From: JACDAN01 sp963802375
Lineage (GTDB): Bacteria > Actinomycetota > Thermoleophilia > Gaiellales > Gaiellaceae
Assembly: GCA_963802375.1 (NCBI GenBank)
Contig: CAWDIJ010000010.1
Coordinates: 62,001-126,000, forward strand
Direction: 5' to 3'
DNA length: 64,000 nucleotides
Under the pieces are notes generated by a model. That model was not told the origin of the DNA. It made no database searches and was given only the letters and a program-made list of their open reading frames with translations. This document shows, piece by piece, positions 53,466 through 62,483 of the stretch (its first letter is position 1; each line of letters begins with the position of its first letter). A program made the position numbers and the translations under genes.

Positions 53466-55454
53466 CTACGTGCGCAAGCCGAACCCGTACGGGAACAGCG
53501 GGTCGTAGTCCGCGTCACCGACGTTGATCGGCACCTGGTCCTCGCTCTGCGGCCAGGTCATCGGGAGCTTGCCGGTGAACGAGAGCTGACCGAACAGGAC
53601 GTCCGCCACGCCGGCGCCCTCGCTGCCCGGCAGCCACGACGCGATCAGCGCGTCGATCTTGCCGAGCTGGTCGGTGAGCAGCTGCGGACGGCCGGAGACG
53701 ACGAGCACGACGCAGGTCGCGATCGCGTCGCACACCGTGTCGATGACCGTCCGGTCGGCGGGCTGCAGGGACAGCGACTTCTCCTCCAGCTGGGCCGGCG
53801 TGCAGAACCCGCACTCCGGCCCGCCGACGTCGCCGAAGCCCTCGGCATACGGCGTCTCGCCGACCACGACGATGCCCACGTCCTGCCCGGAGATCGGCGC
53901 CGACGCGTCGTCGCTGAACGTGACCGTTGCCTCCGGCGCCACCTCCTTGATGCCTTCGAGGATCGTGGTGCCCGGGATGACGTCGTCGCCGGACACTCCC
54001 TGCCACTGGATCGTCCAGCCACCGGCTTGGTTGCCGATGTCGTCGGCGTTGCGGCCGGCGACGTAGATGTTGGCGTCGGCGGCGAGTGGCAGCACGTCGC
54101 CGTCGTTCTTCAACAGCACCTGCGACTCGGCCACGGCCTGCCTGGCCAGCGCACGGTGCTCTCGCTGCCGACCTCATCCAGGTTGTCCGTGGAGGCGAAC
54201 GGGTGCTCGAAGAGCCCGAGCTCGAACTTCGCCTGCAGGATGCGCCGGACGGCGTCGTCGATGCGTTCCTCGCTGACGCGACCTGCCTCGACCTCGGCGA
54301 GCAGCAGGTCCACGAACTGCTGGGCGGAGAACGGCTCCATGAACATGTCGATGCCGGCGTTGACGCCGACGCGCACCTTGTACGGCGTGAGCCCGCCGAC
54401 GCCGGGGTTGTCCGGGTCCGGGATCTGGTGGATGCCCTCCCAGTCCGAGATCACGAAGCCGCGGAAGTTGAACCGGCCCTTGAGCACGTCGGTGATGAGC
54501 TCTTCGTGGGCGTGCATCTTGAGCGGGTCGCCGATGCCGTCCTCGACCCAGTCCACGCTGGAGAACGACGGCATCACGCTGCGCACCTTGTTGCGATGGA
54601 TCGCCAGGAAGTACGGCGCCAGGTCGATCGCCTCGAACTCCTCGTGTGTTGCCACCGTCACGCCCTGGTCGATGGTGTACCGCTGCTCGTACCACGGCTT
54701 GCCGACGTTGCTCGCGGCGATCGCCTCGTCGTACTCCGTGTCCCCGTCGCCGGCATAGTGCTTGGCCGTGGCCACGACGTGGTCGGCGGAGATGTCTGGG
54801 CCCCTGCCCTGCAGGCCATCGATGATCGTCGCCATCCGGGTGACCAGTGCAGGATCCTCGCCGAAGCTCTCGTACGTGCGTCCCCATCGTTCGTCGCGAG
54901 CGACGCAGACACACGGCGAGAAGTTCCACGGGATGCCCGTCGCCCGCACCTCCTCCGCGGTCGCCTCACCGATCTCCCGCACCAGGGCGGGGTCGCGAGT
55001 CGCGCCGAGGCCGATGTTGTGCGGGAACACCGTCGCGCCGTACACGTTGCCGTGCCCGTGGACGGCATCGACGCCGTAGATGATCGGGATGCCCAGCCGC
55101 GTGCTCAAAGCCTGGCTCTGGAACTCGTTGACCATGTCTACCCACGCGGCGGGCGTGTTGGGCGTCGGTGTCGACCCGCCACCGGAGAGCACCGATCCCA
55201 GCCCCAACGTGGCAATCACCGTGGGATCGCCGGTGACGGCGCCCCGCTCGGCCTGGGTCATCTGACCGACCTTCTCCTCGATGGTCATGCGACCGAGGAG
55301 ATCCTCGACACGGCGGTGGATCGGCAGACGCGGGTCGAGGTACGGCGGGTCGTCCGTTCCGGAGGGCTGATCTCTGGGCAGCGCCGGAGACGGACGGCAC
55401 CAGCGCCACGAGCAACGTAGTGACGGCGACGAGCGTGAGCGGGCGGGTGCGCAT
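53466..55454 (-). CDS. bglX: Secreted glycoside hydrolase family 3 (beta-glucosidase-like), frameshifted
   Basis: About 662 residues. Sec signal MRTRPLTLVAVTTLLVALVP, SVSGAA. MTIEEKVGQMTQAERGAVTG, IPIIYGVDAVHGHGNVYGAT, VARDERWGRTYESFGEDPAL, VVATAKHYAGDGDTEYDEAI and the nucleophile FNFRGFVISDWEGIHQIPDP (Asp of SDW) define the catalytic (alpha/beta)8 barrel. The C-terminal alpha/beta sandwich has SQVLLKNDGDVLPLAADANI, VGIVVVGETPYAEGFGDVGG and LPMTWPQSEDQVPINVGDAD. It hydrolyses beta-glucosides outside the cell. Shifts near 55385 and 54160. A typical carbohydrate-scavenging exoenzyme. Confidence 0.85.
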
Positions 55455-55598
55455 GGCGTCCTCCGTTTCCGGCCCCGCCCGGCACGATTGATTCCCCATC
55501 GATCATCTCGTCACGAAACCGTCACGTCAAGCGATGAGTTGCTCGGCGTCTCGATCGTCGTGACAGCTCGATTCGACGACCACGATCAGGAGGCCGGC

Positions 55599-56356
55599 AT
55601 GTTGCTGGAAGGCAAGCAGGCAGTCATCTACGGAGGCGGCGGCAACATTGGCGGGGCCGTCGCCCGCGCGTTCGCCCGCGAGGGCGCCACCGTGCACCTC
55701 GCCGGCCGCACGCTGGACGAAGCTGGAGCGCGTCGCCGGGCAGATCCGCGAGGCCGGCGGCACCGCCACCGTCGCCCAGGTCGACGCACTCGACGAGGAG
55801 GCCGTCGACGCCCACGCCGACGCGTCTGGTGCGGGACCACGGATCGCTCGACATCTCGATGAACGTGATCTCGACGGGCGACGTGCAGGGCACGCCGCTG
55901 GTCGAGATGTCGCTCGCCGACTTCGAGCAGCCGATCCACAACGCCATGCGCTCCGTCTTCCTCACGTCCCGCGCCGCCGGCCGGCACATGATCCGGCAGG
56001 GCTCGGGCGTGATCCTGATGTTCGGTGGCGAGGGCGACCCGATCCGCGACTACTACATCGGCGGGTTCCAGATCTCGCTGACCGCCGTCGAGGCGTTGCG
56101 CAAGCAGCTGGCGAGCGAGCTCGGCCGCCATGGCATCCGCGTCGTCTCGTTGCTCACGGGCGGCGTGATCGACTCCATCCCCGCCGACTTCGAGGGTCGG
56201 GACGCGCTCGTGGAGTCGCTGGTGGCACCGACGCTGCTCGGACGCGGCGCCACGCTCGACGACGTCGGCAACGTCGCCGCCTTCGCCGCGTCCGACCTCG
56301 CTCGCACCATCACCGCGTCGGCGATCAACATCACCTGCGGCGCGATCATCACCTGA
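55599..56356 (+). CDS. SDR-family protein lacking the YxxxK dyad, frameshifted
   Basis: About 252 residues. MLLEGKQAVIYGGGGNIGGA, VARAFAREGATVHLAGRTLD (TGxxxGIG replaced by GGGGNIGG), then across shifts near 55720 and 55830 REAGGTATVAQVDALDEEAV, DISMNVISTGDVQGTPLVEM, FLTSRAAGRHMIRQGSGVIL, SLTAVEALRKQLASELGRHG, IRVVSLLTGGVIDSIPADFE and TASAINITCGAIIT. The usual YSASK is FQISL, so the catalytic Tyr and Lys are absent; the Rossmann nucleotide site is kept. AGGAGG ribosome site. Probably a non-catalytic or divergent SDR. Confidence 0.8.
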
Positions 56357-56375
56357 TCGACGGGCCGGCGAACGC

Positions 56376-57746
56376 TCAGGCCAGCACCGGCACCTCGGCC
56401 ATCGCCGCGGCGATCTCCTCGTCGGGCAGCTCGTAGTCGACCATCGCTCCCGACAGGTACTGCTCGTACGCGGCGAGGTCGAGGTGGCCGTGCCCGCACA
56501 GCGCCGTGAGGATCACCTTCGACTCGCCCGACTCCTTGCAGGCCAGCGCTTCGCGGATCGCCGCGGCGATGGCGTGGGTCGGCTCGGGTGCCGGGATGAT
56601 GCCCTCGGCCCTCGCGAACTGCAGCGCTCCGGCGAAGCATTCGAGCTGCGGGATGGCGATCGCCTCCACGAGTCCGAGCTCGTAGATGTGCGAGACGAGC
56701 GGCGACATGCCGTGGTAGCGCAGGCCGCCGGCGTGGATCGGCTCGGGGATGAACCCGTGTCCCAGCGTGTGCATCTTCAGCAAGGGCGTCATGCCGGCCG
56801 TGTCGCCGAAGTCGTACCGGTACTCGCCCTTCGTCAGACTCGGGCAGGCCGCCGGCTCGACGCAGCGGATCGTCGGGTTCATCCGGCCGGCCAGCTTCTC
56901 GCGCAGGAAGGGGAAGGAGAGCCCACCGAAGTTGGACCCACCGCCGGTGCAGCCGACGAGCAGGTCGGGCGTCTCCCCGACCTTGGCCAGCTGGAGCAGC
57001 GCCTCCTCACCGATGACGGTCTGGTGCATGAGCACGTGGTTGAGCACGCTGCCGAGGCTGTAGCGGGCATCGGGGTCGGCGGCGGCGACGGCGACGGCCT
57101 CGGAGATGGCGATGCCGAGGCTGCCGTTGTGGTCCGGGTTCTCGGCCAGCAGCGAGCGGCCGTACTCCGTGACCGGCGACGGGCTGGAGTGCAGCGTCGC
57201 ACCCCACACCTCCATCATCGTCTTGCGGTAGGGCTTCGACCGGTAGGACGCGGCGACCTGCCAGATCTCGCACTCCATCCCGTATTGCGCCGTGGCGAAG
57301 GCGAGGGCGCTGCCCCACTGGCCGGCGCCCGTCTCCGTCGTCAGCTTCCGGATCCCCTCCTCGTGGTTGTAGAAGGCCTGGGGGACCGACGTGTTCGGCT
57401 TGTGGGAGCCGGCCGGGCTGACGCCCTCGTACTTGTAGAAGATCTTCGCCGGCGTGTCGAGCAGGCGCTCCAACCTATGGGCACGGAAGAGGGGCGACGG
57501 CCGCCAGAGCCGGTACACGTCGAGCACGCCGCCCGGGATGTCGACGTAGCGATCCATCGTGACCTCCTGGCCGATGAGGGCCATCGGGAACAGCGGTGCC
57601 AGGTCGTCGGGCCCGATCGGCTCGTGCGTGCCCGGGTGCAGCGGCGGAGGCGGCGGTGACGGCAGGTCAGGGATGATGTTGAACCACTGCGTCACCATCT
57701 CCGACTCGTCGAGCAGGATCTTCGTCGTGTCGCCCTGGGTAGCCAT
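56376..57746 (-). CDS. trpB: Tryptophan synthase beta-chain-like (TrpB2)
   Basis: 456 residues, intact. MATQGDTTKILLDESEMVTQ, WFNIIPDLPSPPPPPLHPGT (TrpB2 N-terminal hallmark), IFYKYEGVSPAGSHKPNTSV with the PLP lysine near 115, TTETGAGQWGSALAFATAQY, LLVGCTGGGSNFGGLSFPFL (phosphate loop), GLRYHGMSPLVSHIYELGLV and KVILTALCGHGHLDLAAYEQ. TrpB2 makes tryptophan from indole and serine without a TrpA partner, and no trpA is nearby, so it may salvage indole or phosphoserine-type substrates. A leaderless start is supported by TACCTT six bases before the ATG. Confidence 0.85.
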   Translation of the reverse strand: MATQGDTTKILLDESEMVTQWFNIIPDLPSPPPPPLHPGTHEPIGPDDLAPLFPMALIGQEVTMDRYVDIPGGVLDVYRLWRPSPLFRAHRLERLLDTPAKIFYKYEGVSPAGSHKPNTSVPQAFYNHEEGIRKLTTETGAGQWGSALAFATAQYGMECEIWQVAASYRSKPYRKTMMEVWGATLHSSPSPVTEYGRSLLAENPDHNGSLGIAISEAVAVAAADPDARYSLGSVLNHVLMHQTVIGEEALLQLAKVGETPDLLVGCTGGGSNFGGLSFPFLREKLAGRMNPTIRCVEPAACPSLTKGEYRYDFGDTAGMTPLLKMHTLGHGFIPEPIHAGGLRYHGMSPLVSHIYELGLVEAIAIPQLECFAGALQFARAEGIIPAPEPTHAIAAAIREALACKESGESKVILTALCGHGHLDLAAYEQYLSGAMVDYELPDEEIAAAMAEVPVLA

Positions 57747-57752
57747 GTGCGC

Positions 57753-57758
57753 AAGGTA
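57753..57758 (-). promoter_or_regulatory. -10 box TACCTT, leaderless start of trpB2
   Basis: TACCTT, six bases, then ATG on the minus strand. Confidence 0.45.
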
Positions 57759-57796
57759 ATCAGGTTGCGCAGGTGCCGCGATGAGCGGTGAGGGCG

Positions 57797-58474
57797 CTAT
57801 CCGCCCTCACCGCTCACCGCGGGAGCGAGCTCGACGAGCAGTGACTTCATGCGGGCGATCTCGACCTGCTGGTCGGACTCGATGCCCCCGGCGATCTGGA
57901 AGAGCTGCGGCTCCTGCCCGCCGACGCCCCCGGTCAGGAGCGTCTCGACCATCACCACCGCACCTTCGTGGTGGTGGATCATCGACTGCAGGAAGAGCGC
58001 GTCGAACTCCTCGCCGGAGGCCGCCGCGAGCGCGGCCATCTGCTCGGCGGTGAGCATGCCGGGCATCTGCATGCCTTGGTGCTGCTGGAATCCCTCAGGG
58101 TCCTCGCCGCGCGCGCGTCAGCCACCCTTGCAACTGGTCGATCTCGGCGACCTGGGAGACCTCCATCCGCTCGGCGAGCAGCGGCAGGCCGTCGTCGGCG
58201 GCCCGCTCGTCGACCAGCGCCGTCATGTCGAGGGCCTGCTGGTGGTGGGCGATCATCGAGTTGACGAAGTCGACGTCGGCGGCGGTGTGGCCGGGCACGC
58301 TCGGCGTCGCCGCCAGGTCCTCCTCGCTCAGCACCCGGTTCGTCTCGCCTGGGCCGCCGAGCTGCACGACCGGCGCCGTCGGCGTCGGTCTCGGCGTCGG
58401 GCTCGCCGGAGTCGCATCCGGTGGCGACGGCAATGGCGCCCGCGACGCCCAGCAGCGATCAACCGGCGGACCAT
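57797..58474 (-). CDS. DUF305-family lipoprotein, frameshifted
   Basis: About 226 residues. After one indel in the signal the start reads MVRRLIAAGVAGAIAVATGC, with lipobox VATGC. Two DUF305 modules follow: DVDFVNSMIAHHQQALDMTA and LAERMEVSQVAEIDQLQGWL in one frame; MPGMLTAEQMAALAAASGEE, FDALFLQSMIHHHEGAVVMV and VEIARMKSLLVELAPAVSGE in the other after about 58120. The paired M-I-x-H-H motifs are characteristic; some members bind copper or other metals in the envelope. Located between trpB2 and the divergent LVIVD protein. Confidence 0.8.
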
Positions 58475-58589
58475 GGGCGAACAGCATGCCGCCGCACGCT
58501 GCGTTGGCAATGGCAGGCCGACGTGAACTACGTTCGCCCGGAACGGAGGCCGGGGGCGGCTGGACCGAACACAACTTGGGGGTCTGACA

Positions 58590-60418
58590 ATGTCGTCAAT
58601 CGTCCGTGGTCGCGGGTCTCGTCGCCTTGCCGTCGGAGCAGCTGCGCTGCTGACTCTGGCGCTGGTGCCCGATCTCCGGTCGCCGCCCAGCAGGATCCCG
58701 CGCGTCGGGCTGGCGCCCGGCTACTTCCCGTGGACCGAGGCCGCAAGCAACATCGAGCTGGTCGACAACGATCCCGCGGGTTGCGCCGTTCGACGCGCCG
58801 CCCGGCAACTTCGGGTTCGTCAACTCCGACCTCGCCTTCACGCGGCAACCACGCCATCGTCGGCAGCTTCAACGGCTTCCAGGTCTACGACATCTCGGAC
58901 CCGACCGAACCCGGTGCTGCCAGGCGTCGTTCGTCTGCCCGGGCGGCCAGGGCGACGTGTCGGTGTACGGCGAACCTGCTGTTCATGTCGGTCGAGGAGA
59001 CCCGCGGCCGCATCGACTGCGGTACGCAGGGCGCACCGGGCGCCGTCAACCTCGAGCGGTTCCGCGGCGTGCGGATCTTCGACATCACCGACCTCGACAA
59101 CCCGGTGCAGCTGCCCGGCGTCCAGACGTGCCGCGGCTCGCACACCCACACGATCGTCACCGACCCGGACGATCCCGCCAACATCTACATCTACAACTCG
59201 GGCACCGCCGGCGTTCGCTCGCCCCTCGAGCTGGCCGGCTGTGAGAACGCCGCGCTGACCCAGAGCCCGGTCACGACCGGCAACCCGACCCAGTGGCGGA
59301 TCGACGTGATCAAGGTGCCGCTCGCGGCGCCGCAGACGGCGGCCATCGTCAGCCAGCCGCGGATCTTCACCGACCCCGCCACCGGCGCGTTCAACGGCCT
59401 GCAGAACACGCTGCCGGGCGCCGCTGTCACCCGTCCGGCACCGCGTACTCGCCGCTGCCGAACACGAACACGTGCCACGACATCACGGCCTATCCCGGAG
59501 CAGGGCATCGCCGCTGGCGCCTGCCAGGGCAACGGCATCCTGCTCGACATCTCCGACCCGGTGAACCCGGTGCGCCTCGATGCCGTGTCCGACCCGAACT
59601 TCTCGTACTGGCACTCGGCGACGCTCAGCAACGACGGCACCAAGGTGATCTTCACCGACGAGTGGGGCGGCGGCACATCGGCCCGCTGCCGCGTCGACGG
59701 ACCAGCCGGAGTGGGGCGCCGACGCGCATCTTCGACATCGTCGACGGGCAGATGGAGTTCGCGCAGCTACTACAAGATGCCGGCCGTGCAGACCGTCGCA
59801 GGAGAACTGCGTCGCCCACAACTCGTCGCTGCTGCCGGTGCCCGAACCGGGACATCCTCGTCCAGGCGTGGTACCAGGGCGGCGTGTCGGTGATCGACTT
59901 CACCGACTCGGCCAACCCGGTGGAGATCGCCTACTTCGACCGCGGCCCGGTCAACTCGCCGTTCCCGATCCCGACCCGCCAACCCGAGCGCATCAACCTC
60001 GGCGGCCTGTGGTCGACGTACTGGTACAACGGCTACGTCTACGGCTCCGAGATCGCCCGCGGCTTCGACACGTTCGGCTTCGTGCCGAGCGACCAGCTGT
60101 CGGCAGAACGAGATCGACGCGGCGTCGGAGGTCGTGCTCGACCGAGTTCAACGCGCAGCACCAGACGCAGCTCGATCTGTGCGCCGAGCTTGGCGGTGGT
60201 CGGCGCCTACTTCGACCAGGCCGTGCGCGCCGGGGCAGCTCGACGAGCGCACGGCGATGCAGATCGGCAACCGCATCGAGGGTGCCATGCAGCTCGAGGA
60301 CGCCGGCGCCGACCCGCGGGCGATCCAGGCCCGGGTCGAACAGCTCGCTCGCATGGTCCCCGACAGCGCCCCGCTGCTGCAGGACGCAATCCAGGACCTG
60401 CTCGACACGTTTGACTGA
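58590..60418 (+). CDS. Secreted LVIVD-repeat protein, multiply frameshifted
   Basis: About 600 residues. A signal peptide (MSSIVRGRGSRRLAVGAAAL, LTLALVP) is followed by a beta-propeller-like region of LVIVD repeats: HAIVGSFNGFQVYDISDPTE, VRIFDITDLDNPVQLPGVQT, THTIVTDPDDPANIYIYNSG, GILLDISDPVNPVRLDAVSD, SYWHSATLSNDGTKVIFTDE, DILVQAWYQGGVSVIDFTDS and WSTYWYNGYVYGSEIARGFD. A helical C-terminal domain has AMQIGNRIEGAMQLEDAGAD. At least six indels. The sequence VYDISDP/IFDITD-type repeat is typical of secreted propellers of unknown function. It overlaps the kinase-like gene by eight bases. Confidence 0.75.
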
Positions 60419-61473
60419 CGCGCCGGCAGCAACGCCGATCACGGGCGTCCAGGACGTCACACCTGAGTGGTGTACCGGCGTCCTGGACGCCCGGGTTGCG
60501 GATCTCCGAGTTGAGCCGGTCGGGACCGGACAGGTCGCCGACACCGTGCGGCTGTTCCTCGACTATGACCCACCGGGCGCCGGGCCGGCGACGCTGATCG
60601 CCAAGGTCCCAGCTGCCGAGGAAGACAGCCGCGATCGCGGCGCGGCTGACGCAGGACCTACGAGATCGAGGCGAGCTTCTACCGGGATCTCGCCGCCGAC
60701 CTCCCTGTGCGGACGCCGTGGTGCTACCACGCTGCGCACGATGTCGAGACCGGCTCGTACGTCGTCTTGCTGGAAGACGTCGCGCCCGCCGAGCAGGGCG
60801 ACCAGATGCACGGGCTCACGCTCGATGAGATCGCCGGCGCCGTTGACGAGCTCGCGCTGCTGCACGGACCACGCTGGGGCGACGAGACCTTGACCGAGCT
60901 CGCCTGGCTGAACCGCGCGCAGCCGGAGAACCTCGACAACCTCGTGGGTCTCATCACGTACGCCGTGGCGCCGTTCGTCGAGTACTACACCGGTCGCGTC
61001 GCGCCGGAGACGCTGGCCGTCCTCGAACGGCTGACGCCGAGGCTCGACGCCTACCTCCGCCATCGTCCCCAGCCGTGGACGATCGTCCATGGCGACTTCC
61101 GGGCCGACAACCTCCTCGTCGGCGGCGAGCGGGTGGTCGTCGTCGACTGGCAGACGGTGGGGCTCGGGCCGGGCGTCAGCGACCTCAGCTACCTGCTGGG
61201 GGCGAGCCTGCCAGCCGGACTCCAGGCGGCAGCACGAGCGGCGCGCTCGTCGAGCGCTACGTCGGTGGCTTGAAGAGCCATGGCGTCGGGGTATCGGAGG
61301 ACGCCGTGTGGGAGGACTACCGCCGCTACGCCTTCGGCGGGTTGATCATGGCCGTCGTCGCCTCGACGCTGGTACGGCGCACCGATCGTGGTGACGAGAT
61401 GTTCATCACGATGGCCGACCGACACGCCGAGCAAGCGCTCGACCTCGGCTCCCTCGACCTGCTTGCCGAGTGA
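60411..61473 (+). CDS. Phosphotransferase (APH/choline-kinase-like), frameshifted
   Basis: About 352 residues. ITGVQDVTPEWCTGVLDARV and TVRLFLDYDPPGAGPATLIA (the K of ATLIAKVP is the ATP lysine) in one frame; after shifts near 60645 EIEASFYRDLAADLPVRTPW, YVVLLEDVAPAEQGDQMHGL, TIVHGDFRADNLLVGGERVV (HGDFxxxN catalytic loop) and VVDWQTVGLGPGVSDLSYLL (DxQ magnesium loop). After a shift near 61225: RYVGGLKSHGVGVSEDAVWE. The family phosphorylates small alcohols or acts in acyl-CoA metabolism. The TTG start follows from family alignment. A 15-bp inverted repeat sits in codons 11-28. Confidence 0.8.
60442..60493. repeat. Perfect 15-bp inverted repeat inside the kinase-like gene
   Basis: Arms CGGGCGTCCAGGACG and CGTCCTGGACGCCCG around a 22-base centre that itself contains ACACC and GGTGT. 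It is GC-rich and stable but lies in codons near the start, so it may act as an attenuator or RNA hairpin, or be a chance result of codon choice. Confidence 0.55.
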
Positions 61474-62483
61474 CAGGACCAACCGCAATGCCACGACTGA
61501 CCGCGCTCGACGAATACTTCGTGCACCAGATCCCCGAGCCGCTGCCGAACGTGGTCGCCCACCACCATCACTGGCGGGAGAGCCTGTTCTTCGTCCTCCA
61601 CCCCCGTGACCGCCTCGGCGACGTCGTCATCCTGACGATGGCCCACTTCCCGGCCCGGCGCGAGCTGGATGCACTGCAGCTCGGGATGATCGACGGCACC
61701 CCGACGATGGCTCGTCACGCCAGACCCGCGGGTAACGACCCGCACACGTTCGTGGTCGGGCCGGTGCGCATCGACATCGTCGAGCCATATCGGACGGTGC
61801 ACCTCCATGTCGAGGATGGCGTCGACGTGCCGGTTGCGCTCGACCTCACGTTCAGTGCACGCACGCCGGCGTACGGGCTGCGTCGCGGGACGATGCGCGC
61901 CGGTCACGAGCTGATCTGGGACCAGAGCCACATGCTGCAGTCCGGCACGTACGACGGCACCTACACACGCGACGGTCGCACCCACCGGGTCGATGGGTGG
62001 TGGGGGCAGCGCGATCACTCGTGGGGGATCCGCGACCATGCCCGATGCCCGTTCTGGATGTGGCTCGCCGTGCAGCTGCCAGACGGCATGTTCGGTGTCT
62101 GGCACTGGGAGCTGACCAACGGCGCACGCATCTTCAGCGACGGCTGCTTCGCGCCGGCCGACGGCGGTGACCCGATCCCTGTCGTCGACGTCCGTCACGA
62201 TCTCGACTGGATCGATGCCGATGGCGGCGCGGTGAGCTACGCCCGCGACGGCGCCGAGGTGGCCGGCATCGCAGGACGGGTCGAGCTGACCCTCGACGGT
62301 GGGCGAGAGGTCGTGCTGGAGGCAGAAGGCCGCTGGGCGCAGCGCTACGGCGATCTCGGCGGGGGTCTCAACCAGGTCCTCGTGACGACGGACGACGGCC
62401 GCCGGGGGACCGGGATCTACGAGTTGACCGGCGCGCATCACCACCGCTACTTCCCGATCCCGCGGGCCGAACGCCTGCCGTGA
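61470..62483 (+). CDS. CrtC/AttH-like lipocalin-fold protein (DUF7064-type)
   Basis: 337 residues, intact. MPRLTALDEYFVHQIPEPLP, HHHHWRESLFFVLHPRDRLG, MDGTPTMARHARPAGNDPHT-like strand, VRIDIVEPYRTVHLHVEDGV, VALDLTFSARTPAYGLRRGT, HMLQSGTYDGTYTRDGRTHR, VDGWWGQRDHSWGIRDHARC, PFWMWLAVQLPDGMFGVWHW and TGIYELTGAHHHRYFPIPRA. The D-G-W-W-G-x-R-D-x-S-W-G motif and twin eight-stranded barrel recall hydroxyneurosporene synthase CrtC and AttH. It may bind a lipid or isoprenoid. GTG start overlaps the kinase stop (GTGA); an internal ATG is an alternative start. Confidence 0.7.
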   Translation: MTGPTAMPRLTALDEYFVHQIPEPLPNVVAHHHHWRESLFFVLHPRDRLGDVVILTMAHFPARRELDALQLGMIDGTPTMARHARPAGNDPHTFVVGPVRIDIVEPYRTVHLHVEDGVDVPVALDLTFSARTPAYGLRRGTMRAGHELIWDQSHMLQSGTYDGTYTRDGRTHRVDGWWGQRDHSWGIRDHARCPFWMWLAVQLPDGMFGVWHWELTNGARIFSDGCFAPADGGDPIPVVDVRHDLDWIDADGGAVSYARDGAEVAGIAGRVELTLDGGREVVLEAEGRWAQRYGDLGGGLNQVLVTTDDGRRGTGIYELTGAHHHRYFPIPRAERLP

